Shown here: one piece after another, positions 9,585-17,391 of the stretch
Layout of the letters: each line of letters starts with the position of its first letter
Numbering within the stretch: position 1 is the first letter of the stretch
Assembly (NCBI RefSeq): GCF_042432495.1
Contig: NZ_JBHLXC010000007.1
Span: forward strand, 124,001 to 188,000
DNA length: 64,000 bases
Source: Pseudochelatococcus lubricantis
GTDB lineage: Bacteria > Pseudomonadota > Alphaproteobacteria > Rhizobiales > Beijerinckiaceae
Direction: 5' to 3'
The notes under the pieces: model-generated
What the model saw: the letters and a program-made list of their open reading frames with translations, nothing else
Databases searched by the model: none
Told to the model about the DNA's origin: nothing
Position numbers and translations under genes: made by a program

Positions 9585-9607
9585 CTGATGCAATAATCAG
9601 GCATCAG
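9585..9607. promoter_or_regulatory. Inverted repeat upstream of AraC-type gene (candidate operator)
   Basis: CTGATGC and GCATCAG form a perfect 7-base inverted repeat separated by 9 bases, ending directly before the ribosome binding site of the AraC-family gene. The position would suit autoregulation or overlap with the transcription start. The symmetry is seen; the role is inferred. Confidence 0.35.
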
Positions 9608-9621
9608 GGGGAGGTCGTCGA

Positions 9622-10596
9622 ATGGGAACACTCATCACGACAAACGGCGTGGACATGCGGAACAGAAGCGCCCACTGGCACCGGTCGGTGGCGCAGGCCT
9701 ATTTTCCGCTCGATCTGAACTTCAAGGAACCGGATCGCTTCGGCGGCCGGCTGGACCAGTGGACACTCGGCAGCGTCTCGCTGTCCCGCCTGCGCTCGGA
9801 GGCGTTGTCCTATCACCGGCTGCCGCGTCACGTCGCCCGCGACGAGCTGGAGCATATCCTGATCACGATCCCGGCGAAGGCGGAGGTCTATTTCGCACAG
9901 GCGGGCCGGGAGGTGCACTGTCGCCCGGGCGGTTACATCCTCGAACGCAGCCACGAGCCCTACGAGTTCAGCTACGGCGAAAAGGCCGACCTGTGGGTGA
10001 TGAAGGTGGAAGCGACCGCGCTCGCCGAGAAGGTGCCGGTGCCGGAGCGCTTTTGCGGGTTGCAGTTCAACGCCATCGACGGCGTTTCCGGGCTGTTCGT
10101 GGACATGATCCACCACATTCCGGAGCGTTTCGAGACCATGAACCTGGACTCGCGGCGCGCGGTGGGCTGCCAGCTCATCGATCTGCTGGCCCTGTCGGTC
10201 CATGCGGACGGGCGCACGCTGACGTCGGGCAGTTCGTCGGTGCGGGCGGCCCATGTCAGCCGGGCACAATACTTCATCCGCCAGAACCTCCACCGGCACG
10301 ATCTGGGGCCGGAGTTCATCGCGCAGTGCTGCGGCATATCTGAGCGCTACCTGCATGAGCTGTTCCGTGATACGGACCGCAGCCTCGGGCAGTGGATCCG
10401 CGACACGCGCATCGAGGCCACCAAGAAAGACCTGTGCCTGCCGGGGCTGAAACTGTCGATCGCGGAAATCTGCTACCGCCGCGGCTTCAGCGATCTGGCG
10501 CATTTCTCCCGCACCTTCAAGCGCGCCGTCGGCTGTTCGCCGGGCGAGTACAGGAAGGCCGCGCTGGGCGTTTTCCCGCCGGACGGCCCAGCCTGA
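9622..10596 (+). CDS. AraC-family transcriptional regulator (hyu locus)
   Basis: A 324-residue regulator. Residues about 20-200 form a cupin-like ligand-binding part (AraC_binding_2 type), and the last 100 residues are the double helix-turn-helix of AraC/XylS proteins, with FIAQCCGISERYLHELF as the first helix pair and the conserved IAEICYRRGFSDLAHFSRTFK as the second. GGGGGAGG precedes the ATG by 7 bases. Divergent from hyuB, so it likely controls the hydantoinase and permease operon in response to its substrate or product. Confidence 0.85.
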   Translation: MGTLITTNGVDMRNRSAHWHRSVAQAYFPLDLNFKEPDRFGGRLDQWTLGSVSLSRLRSEALSYHRLPRHVARDELEHILITIPAKAEVYFAQAGREVHCRPGGYILERSHEPYEFSYGEKADLWVMKVEATALAEKVPVPERFCGLQFNAIDGVSGLFVDMIHHIPERFETMNLDSRRAVGCQLIDLLALSVHADGRTLTSGSSSVRAAHVSRAQYFIRQNLHRHDLGPEFIAQCCGISERYLHELFRDTDRSLGQWIRDTRIEATKKDLCLPGLKLSIAEICYRRGFSDLAHFSRTFKRAVGCSPGEYRKAALGVFPPDGPA

Positions 10597-10792
10597 CGCC
10601 ATCATCTGATATCGTCTTCCGGCGCCCGTCCGGCGACGCGCCGGCGCGAGGCAGCGCGGTTCCGCCTCAAGGTCGCCTTCCAGCTTGTCAAGATCGGCGG
10701 CGTCGACTTTAACGGTGCAAGGTTCGCACGTGAGTCGTGGCGCGGCGTGTCCTTGAGGTCCGCGACGGAAACAGGCGGGGGCGCGATCCACC

Positions 10793-12010
10793 ATGACGGC
10801 AAAGACCACCCAGCCGGGCGCCGGGCGCCAGCGCATTCCCGCCGGTATCTGGGCGCTCGGCCTGGTTTCGTTGCTGATGGACGTCTCCTCGGAGATGATC
10901 CATGCGCTGCTGCCCGTCTACATGGTCACCGTGCTCGGAACGTCGACCTTCGCCGTCGGCATCATCGAGGGTATCGCGGAAGCTACCGCCGCGATTACCA
11001 AGGTTTTTTCCGGCGCGCTCAGCGACTGGCTCGGCAAGCGCAAGTTCCTCGCCGCGTTAGGCTATGGCCTCGCGGCGATTACCAAGCCGGTGTTTCCGTT
11101 GGCGCCCTCGCTCGGCTGGCTCGTCGCCGCCCGCTTCGTCGACCGCGTGGGCAAGGGCATTCGCGGCGCCCCGCGCGATGCGCTCATCGCGGATATCGCG
11201 CCGCCGCACCTGCGCGGCGCCAGCTTCGGCCTGCGGCAGTCGCTCGACACGGTCGGCGCCTTCATCGGCCCGCTGCTTGCCATCGGCCTCATGTGGCTGA
11301 CGGTGAACAATTTTCAGGCGGTGTTCTGGATCGCCGTCATTCCCGCCTTCCTGTCGGTTGCCGTCATGCTTTTCGGCGTGACGGAGCCGGAGCGGCCGCA
11401 GGCGCTGCGCAAGGTCCGCATGCCGCTGCGGCGCGACGAACTCGCCCGCCTCGGCGGGAGCTACTGGTGGGTGGTGGCGGTGGCGACGGTGTTCACGCTC
11501 GCCCGCTTCAGCGAGGCATTCCTCATCCTGCGGGCGCAGTCCATCGGCCTGTCGCCGGCCTTCGTTCCGATCGTGCTGGTGATCATGAGCCTCGCCTATT
11601 CGCTCTCGGCCTATCCGGTCGGCGTGCTGGCCGACCGCATGGACCGGGTGACGCTGCTGATCGTCGGCCTTCTGTGGCTCATCGTCGCCGACGGGGTGCT
11701 CGCCTTCACCGGCGGGCTTACGAGCCTCGTCATCGGCGTCGCGCTGTGGGGGCTGCACATGGGCTTCACACAGGGGCTGCTGGCCACGCTGATTGCCGAT
11801 GCGGCGCCGGCGGAACTGCGCGGCACCGCGTTCGGCATGTTCAACCTCGTCACCGGCGCGGCACTGCTGGCAGCAAGCATCCTCGCGGGGGCGCTGTGGG
11901 AGGTGACCGGTCCGCAGGGCACCTTCCTCGCAGGGGCGGGCTTCGCCGCGCTGACCGTAGCCGGCCTGTTGTCCATCCGCGGCAGGCTTCGCGGGCCGAA
12001 CCCCGCCTGA
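10793..12010 (+). CDS. Major facilitator superfamily transporter
   Basis: A 405-residue protein with about twelve hydrophobic segments. The cytoplasmic loop between segments 2 and 3 is GALSDWLGKRKFLAALGY, and the second half repeats this as GVLADRMDRV. The motif DRVGKGIRGAPRDALIADIA near residue 110 is characteristic of a conserved MFS subgroup of unknown substrate. No strong ribosome binding site is seen; the ATG chosen gives a normal N-terminus. It converges with the HMA-like gene with 13 bases between them. Substrate unknown; the nearby copper genes suggest but do not show a metal or drug role. Confidence 0.8.
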   Translation: MTAKTTQPGAGRQRIPAGIWALGLVSLLMDVSSEMIHALLPVYMVTVLGTSTFAVGIIEGIAEATAAITKVFSGALSDWLGKRKFLAALGYGLAAITKPVFPLAPSLGWLVAARFVDRVGKGIRGAPRDALIADIAPPHLRGASFGLRQSLDTVGAFIGPLLAIGLMWLTVNNFQAVFWIAVIPAFLSVAVMLFGVTEPERPQALRKVRMPLRRDELARLGGSYWWVVAVATVFTLARFSEAFLILRAQSIGLSPAFVPIVLVIMSLAYSLSAYPVGVLADRMDRVTLLIVGLLWLIVADGVLAFTGGLTSLVIGVALWGLHMGFTQGLLATLIADAAPAELRGTAFGMFNLVTGAALLAASILAGALWEVTGPQGTFLAGAGFAALTVAGLLSIRGRLRGPNPA

Positions 12011-12023
12011 CGCTGCCGCCGGC

Positions 12024-12338
12024 TCAGGCCGTTCGCCCGATATGATCCCTGAGGATAGCTTCGATTTCGGCGGTGTCGCCCGCCAGCAACCGCTCCCAGA
12101 CGGGAGCGGCGATCTGCCGGACGTCGTATTCTATGACAACGGAAAGCGCCGCGACGTTGACCCGTATCGCATTCACGCCCTGAATCCGTTTCGTCAGCGC
12201 GATGAACGGTTCCGGATCGACGTCCGGCAGGCGCGCGAGCGCGGCGGCGGCGAGCTTCACCCTGATCCGCCCCGGCACGTGGTGGGCGATGGCGAGATGC
12301 CGGCGCAGCGCCATGAAGGGCGAGAGGTCGGGAAGCAT
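12024..12338 (-). CDS. Small HMA-like protein, hypothetical
   Basis: A predicted 104-residue protein. The core HHVPGRIRVKL followed by an alternating hydrophobic pattern ending in NAIRVNVAALSVVIEYD resembles the ferredoxin-like fold of heavy-metal-associated (HMA_2-type) domains, but the CxxC metal motif is absent. The start at 12338 is preferred because AAGGA lies about nine bases upstream; an upstream in-frame ATG would add an arginine-rich stretch without support. It is divergent from the DUF2946-type gene that opens the copper locus, so a role in metal homeostasis is plausible but inferred. Confidence 0.55.
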   Translation of the reverse strand: MLPDLSPFMALRRHLAIAHHVPGRIRVKLAAAALARLPDVDPEPFIALTKRIQGVNAIRVNVAALSVVIEYDVRQIAAPVWERLLAGDTAEIEAILRDHIGRTA

Positions 12339-12480
12339 GCGTCTGTGTCCTTGTTGCCGCGGCGGCGAAGGTTTTCGGTCCGGCTGCCGCCAGCGTATCG
12401 CCCGCCGGCCACGCCAACAAGGACGCAAATGCCGCAACGCTTCCGGCATCCGGATTCCGGCTTTGCTCATTGTTACAAAA

Positions 12481-12912
12481 ATGATAGAAAAAACCTGTCG
12501 CAAAAAAGGCGGATTCTGCGTGGGCTTGAAACGACGAGAACGGGGATCGTGGGTTGCGCTGGTCGCGGCCTATCTGGTCGTCTTCCAGTCGCTTCTGAGT
12601 GCCTATGCCACCGGCGTCCTGGCCGCGCCTGCCGGGCCGGATGCCTTCGATCCCGTCATCTGCACCGCCCATGGCGCCGTGCAGGCTGCGGCGGACGACG
12701 ACGGTTCGCCGGACGTCCACAAGGCGGCCAACTGCTGCCAGTGGGGTTGCGGCCTGCTCGCGGCGGCGCTGCCGCCACGCGAGGGAGCCGCCGGCGCGAT
12801 TATCCGGGAGAGGCCCGGCGCGGCGGCATTCTTCCGTTCCCACATCCGTATTCCCGCATCCGGCCGGGAGGGCAGTCCCGGCAATCCGCGCGCGCCACCC
12901 GCGTCCGCCTGA
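12481..12912 (+). CDS. DUF2946-type membrane-anchored Cys/His protein
   Basis: A 143-residue protein with one N-terminal hydrophobic segment (about residues 24-48), then an exposed region holding ICTAHG (Cys61, His64), His80 and CCQWGC (Cys85, Cys86, Cys90), and a proline- and arginine-rich tail. The Cys/His arrangement after a signal anchor is that of DUF2946 proteins, which commonly neighbour copper uptake genes. A GTG at 12520 with AAGGCGG nearby is an alternative start. It precedes the YcnI and CopC-CopD genes on the same strand. Family assignment is from the Cys/His pattern; function is inferred. Confidence 0.6.
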   Translation: MIEKTCRKKGGFCVGLKRRERGSWVALVAAYLVVFQSLLSAYATGVLAAPAGPDAFDPVICTAHGAVQAAADDDGSPDVHKAANCCQWGCGLLAAALPPREGAAGAIIRERPGAAAFFRSHIRIPASGREGSPGNPRAPPASA

Positions 12913-13078
12913 TCCCGGATCGCGCCGCCTCGCCGCAGCACATTCGCCCCTTCGCCGGGCGGTGCCGCGCGGGCGCGGCTGACTTCCTTTTCCGCGATAA
13001 CGGCACCGCCCATCCATGCGGGCGGAGCGTGCGCCAGGGGACGATTGCGTCCTCGATCCAGAAATCCAGGAAACTGCC

Positions 13079-13606
13079 ATGAACATCCTGAAATCCATCA
13101 TCCCGGCCATCGCCTTGCTTGCCACCGGCGCAACGGCGGCCTCGGCCCACATCACGCTCGAAAACCAGCAGGCCCCGGTGCAGTCGACCTACAAGGCCGT
13201 GTTCCGCGTCGGGCACGGTTGCGAGGGCAAGCCGACGACCAAAGTGCGGGTGCGGATCCCCGAAGGCGTCATCGCCGTCAAGCCGCAGCCGAAGGCCGGC
13301 TGGACGGTCGAGAAGGTCAGGGGCGAGTACGCGAAGACCTACGACTATTACGGCACTCCCACGCGCGAGGGCGTGAAGGAGGTCGTCTGGAGCGGCGGCA
13401 GCCTGCCCGATGACGAGTACGACGAATTCGTCCTGCGTGCTTACCTGACCGGCGACCTCAAGCCCGACGCGACACTCTATTTCCCTGTCGTGCAGGAATG
13501 CCCGGACGGCGCCGCCGAGCGCTGGATCGAGATTCCCGCCGAGGGCAAGGGCGCCGACGACTACGAGCAGCCGGCGCCCGGCCTGAAACTCATCCAGAAG
13601 AAGTAG
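13079..13606 (+). CDS. YcnI-family (DUF1775) periplasmic copper-binding protein
   Basis: A 175-residue secreted protein. The signal peptide ends at ATAASA so that the mature protein would begin with His24 (HITLENQ), the residue that forms the histidine brace for Cu(II) in YcnI proteins. The remainder has the expected pattern, including KVRVRIPEGVIAVKPQPKAGW and the FPVVQEC segment. AGGAAA precedes the ATG. It lies between a DUF2946-type gene and a CopC-CopD fusion, a common grouping for copper capture and import. Acts in the periplasm, probably passing copper to the membrane protein next door. Confidence 0.85.
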   Translation: MNILKSIIPAIALLATGATAASAHITLENQQAPVQSTYKAVFRVGHGCEGKPTTKVRVRIPEGVIAVKPQPKAGWTVEKVRGEYAKTYDYYGTPTREGVKEVVWSGGSLPDDEYDEFVLRAYLTGDLKPDATLYFPVVQECPDGAAERWIEIPAEGKGADDYEQPAPGLKLIQKK

Positions 13607-13694
13607 CGCCGCCGTAAGGGGGCGGGGGCGTTTCTTCGGAGGCGCCATCCCGCTCCCTCGCGCGGTTTCGCAACGACTTCTGACGGAGGCTCGA

Positions 13695-15317
13695 ATGAAC
13701 GGAAACGGCAGAACCGGAGCCGCCGGGCGGCGGCTCATGCTGCTCGTCCTGTCGGTGCTGTGCATCGCCGGGGCGCAGCTTGCGTCCATGGGCCATGCCC
13801 GGGCCCATGCCTCGCTGGTGCGCGTCGAGCCGGCGGACGGCGCGGTCATGGCGGAGGCGCCGAAGGCTTTCAGGCTGACCTTCAGCGAGCCCACGTCGCC
13901 GCTGGTGTTGAAGCTTATCCGGCCCGACGGCACCGGCGCCGTCCTCGACCGTTTCACGCTGCGGGATGCCACGCTCGATATCGACGCCCCCGCCGATCTC
14001 GGCCACGGCACCTATGTCCTGAGCTGGCGGATCGTGTCCGAGGACGGCCATCCGGTCGGCGGTTCGGCGGTATTCTCGATCGGCGCGCCCGGCACCTCGG
14101 CGGCTCCCGTGCCCGGCGACGCCGCCGACTGGCAGGTGCGCGCCGCTGTATGGGCAGCGAAAGTCGCGCTCTATGTCGGCCTGTTCATCGGCATCGGAGG
14201 AGTCTTCTTCGGCCGCTGGATCGGCGACGGCACCCACCGGGTGGCGCTGTGGAGCGTCTTCGCCGGCCTTGCCGCCGTGCCCCTCTCCGTCGGTTTTCAG
14301 GGGCTCGATGCGCTCGGTGTCCCGCTGGCGGACCTCGCCAGCCCGGTTGTCTGGGCAACGGGCTTCTCGACAAGCTACGGCAAGACGGCGTTCGTCGCCC
14401 TCGCGGCGCTCGTTCTCGCTGCCATGGCCGGCGTCGACCGGGGCGCGGCCGGCAAGGGGCTGTCCGTTACCGCGCTCGTCGTCGCCGGTCTGGCGCTCGC
14501 CGCCAGTGGCCACGCCAGCGCCGCTCATCCCCAATGGCTGACCCGTCCTGCCGTCTTCCTGCACGCCGTCGGCATCGCCTTCTGGGCGGGGGCGCTCGTG
14601 CCGCTGGGCGCCGCGCTGGCCTCGCCGATGCAGGGCGAGGGCAGCGCCGCGCTGCGCCGCTTCTCCCGCGCCATTCCCGTTGCCGTGCTGCCGCTCGTCG
14701 TGGCGGGCGCGCTGCTCGCCGCCGTCCAGCTGCGAACTCCGGAGGCCCTGTGGACCACGGCCTACGGCAAAGTGCTGCTGATCAAGCTCGGGCTGCTGGC
14801 TGCCCTCTTCCTGCTGGCGGCCGTCAACCGCTTCCGGCTCACCACCCCGGCCGCGCATGGCGACGGCAGGGCGACGGCGCGCCTGCGCCGCTCGATATAC
14901 GCCGAACTCGCGCTCGTGCTGGCGATCTTCGCCGTGGCGGCCCTGTGGCGCTTCACGCCGCCGCCGCGCGCCCTCGCCGAGGCCGCCGCCGCGCCAGCCT
15001 CGGTCCATCTCCACGCGGACAAGGCCATGGCGGATGTCGCGATCGCGCCGGGCCGCGCCGGCCCCGTGCGCGCTTCCATCGCCGTCATGACGGGAGACTT
15101 CGGCCCGCTCGATCCCGCAGGCGTCACGCTCGTGTTGTCGAACCCCGCCGCCGGCATCGAGCAGATCAGGCGGCCGGCAACCCGTGACAGCGAGGGCGTC
15201 TGGCAAGTCGAGGGTCTCAACCTGCCTGTTGCGGGCCAATGGACCGTGCGCGTCGACATCCTCATCTCCGATTTCGAACTGGTGAAGGTCGAGGACAACA
15301 TTGCGATCCGGCCCTGA
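13695..15317 (+). CDS. CopC-CopD fusion protein, copper import/resistance
   Basis: A 540-residue protein with three parts. After a signal sequence, the mature N-terminus HASLVRVEPADG starts at His38 and forms a CopC domain, with Asp117 and His119 in SEDGHPVGG matching the usual Cu(II) ligands. Residues about 145-415 are a CopD-type membrane domain of roughly eight helices. The last 120 residues form a soluble domain, with LPVAGQWTVRVDIL, resembling FixH/YtkA-type domains. Fused CopC-CopD proteins are known in several bacteria. Together with YcnI upstream it would bind periplasmic copper and move it across the inner membrane. Confidence 0.85.
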   Translation: MNGNGRTGAAGRRLMLLVLSVLCIAGAQLASMGHARAHASLVRVEPADGAVMAEAPKAFRLTFSEPTSPLVLKLIRPDGTGAVLDRFTLRDATLDIDAPADLGHGTYVLSWRIVSEDGHPVGGSAVFSIGAPGTSAAPVPGDAADWQVRAAVWAAKVALYVGLFIGIGGVFFGRWIGDGTHRVALWSVFAGLAAVPLSVGFQGLDALGVPLADLASPVVWATGFSTSYGKTAFVALAALVLAAMAGVDRGAAGKGLSVTALVVAGLALAASGHASAAHPQWLTRPAVFLHAVGIAFWAGALVPLGAALASPMQGEGSAALRRFSRAIPVAVLPLVVAGALLAAVQLRTPEALWTTAYGKVLLIKLGLLAALFLLAAVNRFRLTTPAAHGDGRATARLRRSIYAELALVLAIFAVAALWRFTPPPRALAEAAAAPASVHLHADKAMADVAIAPGRAGPVRASIAVMTGDFGPLDPAGVTLVLSNPAAGIEQIRRPATRDSEGVWQVEGLNLPVAGQWTVRVDILISDFELVKVEDNIAIRP

Positions 15318-15412
15318 GGCCGGCTGCATCCGATTTCGTGATCCGCCGCCGGCGGCGCTTGCGTATGCTCTGGTATATGCTGTGGCGACGAATCATGAGT
15401 CAGGGTCGTGTG

Positions 15413-16252
15413 ATGAGCGAGTTTTCCTTCCATCAGGTCGATGTTTTCACCACGCAGCCGATGGCGGGCAACCCGCTGGCGGTTGTCGTCGGCGCGGACG
15501 GGCTGTCCGAGCGGCAGATGGCGGCCTTCGCGAACTGGACCAATCTCAGCGAGACGACCTTTCTGCTGCGGCCCGAGGATGAACGGGCGGACTATCGCGT
15601 CCGCATCTTCACGCCGCGGGGCGAGCTGCCGTTCGCGGGGCATCCCACGCTGGGCTCCTGCCATGTCTGGCTGGCATCCGGCGGCGTACCGAAGGGCGAT
15701 CGGGAGATCGTGCAGGAATGCGCGGTGGGGCCGGTGCGCATCAGACGGGAAGACGACAGGCTGTTCTTCGCCGCGCCGCCCCTGCGGCGCTCGGGCGCGG
15801 TCGCCGCGGATGTCGTCGCGCACGCCGTTGCCGCGCTGCGTTTGCCGCCGGCGGCGGTCGCAGCCAGCAACTGGGTTGACAACGGGCCGGGCTGGCTGGG
15901 GCTGCTGCTGCGTTCGCGCGCGCAGGTGCTCGCCGTCACGCCCGACTATGCCGCCCTCGACGATCTCAAGATCGGGATCGCCGGGCCATGGGACCCGGCG
16001 CGCGACGGCGACGACGCGCAATACGAGGTACGCGCCTTTTACCCGCCGGCGGTCGAGGACCCCGTCACCGGCAGCCTGAACGCGGGTCTCGCGCAATGGC
16101 TGATTGGCGCCGGCATCGCGCCCGCGCGCTACGTCGCGAGCCAGGGCACGGCGCTCGGCCGGCAGGGGCGCGTGCATGTCGCGCAGGACGGCGCGGATAT
16201 CTGGATCGGCGGCCACGTCGCGCCCTGCATCAGGGGTACTGTCGTACTGTGA
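15413..16252 (+). CDS. PhzF-family isomerase/epimerase
   Basis: A 279-residue protein with PhzF family hallmarks: FHQVDVFTTQPMAGNPLAVV at the N-terminus, Glu47 in NLSETTFLL at the place of the PhzF catalytic glutamate, FTPRGELPFAGHPTLGS, and EDPVTGSLNAGLAQWL near the C-terminus. The length fits the family's two-domain diaminopimelate-epimerase fold. There is no phenazine cluster nearby, so this is most likely a general PhzF-like isomerase of unknown substrate. An in-frame ATG 18 bases upstream is also possible. The LLM oxidoreductase gene follows 37 bases later on the same strand. Confidence 0.8.
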   Translation: MSEFSFHQVDVFTTQPMAGNPLAVVVGADGLSERQMAAFANWTNLSETTFLLRPEDERADYRVRIFTPRGELPFAGHPTLGSCHVWLASGGVPKGDREIVQECAVGPVRIRREDDRLFFAAPPLRRSGAVAADVVAHAVAALRLPPAAVAASNWVDNGPGWLGLLLRSRAQVLAVTPDYAALDDLKIGIAGPWDPARDGDDAQYEVRAFYPPAVEDPVTGSLNAGLAQWLIGAGIAPARYVASQGTALGRQGRVHVAQDGADIWIGGHVAPCIRGTVVL

Positions 16253-16289
16253 GCGGAGCGGCTTTTCGGGCCGGACACGGAGACGCATC

Positions 16290-17321
16290 ATGAAGAAGAT
16301 CGGCTTTTTATCCTTCGGACACTGGCAGAATGCCAGGGGATCGCAGACACTGACGGGGCAGGACGCCCTGCTGCAGACGATCGAGCTTGCCGTGGCCGCC
16401 GAGGAGATCGGCATCGACGGCGCGTTCGTGCGCGTGCACCATTTCGCCCGGCAGCTCGCCTCGCCGTTTCCGCTGCTGGCCGCCATCGCCGCGCGCACCA
16501 GCCGTATCGAGTTCGGCACCGCCGTGGTCGACATGCGCTATGAAAATCCGCTCTACATGGCGGAGGAGGCGGCGATTGCGGACCTCATCGGCTCCGGCCG
16601 GCTGCAGCTGGGCATCAGCCGCGGCTCGCCGGAACCGGCGCTCAGGGGCTGGGAAGCCTTCGGCTATGCGTCGAGCGACGATTCGCGCAGCGCCGACATG
16701 GCGCGGGTGAAAACCGACACTTTCCTGCATGCGCTTTCCGGTGCGGGCGTCGTGCCGGCGGACCCGAAGATGACCGGCGGCAGCGGCAAGCTCGCCATCC
16801 AGCCCCAGTCGCCGGGCCTGCGGGAGCGCATCTGGTGGGGCGCAGGCACGCGCCAGTCCGCCGTCTGGGCGGCGGAGAAGGGCATGAACCTGATGAGTTC
16901 CACCCTGCTGACGGAGGACACCGGCGTGCCGTTCAGCCAGCTGCAGGCCGAGCAGATCAGGCTCTACCGTGAATCCTTCGCGGCAGCGGGCTGGGGGCGG
17001 GAGCCGAAGGTCTCGGTGTCGCGCTCGGTGCTGCCCATCATCGACGACACCGACCGGCTCTACTTCGGCGATGGCAGCGGCCGGGACACGCAGGATCAGG
17101 TCGGCTACATCGATGGCTATCTCAGCCGCTTCGGCAAGAGCTACATCGGAGCGCCGGACGCGGTTGCCCGCGAACTCGCGCGGGACGAGGCCGTGATGGC
17201 GGCCGACACGCTCCTGCTGACCGTGCCGAACCAGCTCGGCGTCGACTACAATGCCAAGCTGCTGCGGACGATTGCCGAGCATGTCGCCCCCGCCATCGGA
17301 TGGCGGCCTCACGCCGCGTGA
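16290..17321 (+). CDS. Luciferase-like (LLM class) flavin-dependent monooxygenase
   Basis: A 343-residue member of the bacterial luciferase-like fold. It begins MKKIGFLSFGHW, has AVAAEEIGIDGAFVRVHHF near residue 40, FPLLAAIAARTSRIEFGTAV next, and RLQLGISRGSP at about residue 110, all of which match the class that uses FMNH2 supplied by a reductase. No reductase is adjacent. It follows the PhzF-like gene closely and ends before the convergent acyl-CoA synthetase gene. Substrate unknown. Confidence 0.82.
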   Translation: MKKIGFLSFGHWQNARGSQTLTGQDALLQTIELAVAAEEIGIDGAFVRVHHFARQLASPFPLLAAIAARTSRIEFGTAVVDMRYENPLYMAEEAAIADLIGSGRLQLGISRGSPEPALRGWEAFGYASSDDSRSADMARVKTDTFLHALSGAGVVPADPKMTGGSGKLAIQPQSPGLRERIWWGAGTRQSAVWAAEKGMNLMSSTLLTEDTGVPFSQLQAEQIRLYRESFAAAGWGREPKVSVSRSVLPIIDDTDRLYFGDGSGRDTQDQVGYIDGYLSRFGKSYIGAPDAVARELARDEAVMAADTLLLTVPNQLGVDYNAKLLRTIAEHVAPAIGWRPHAA

Positions 17322-17391
17322 GGCCGGGTTCGTCCGTCACCACTGGCGACCTATCCGTCTCCCGGAGGCGCCCGGGCCCGACGTGGCGGCG

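Noticed and set aside
15413..16252. PhzF-like gene as part of a phenazine cluster
   Set aside because: None of the other phenazine genes is nearby; PhzF-like isomerases are common outside such clusters.
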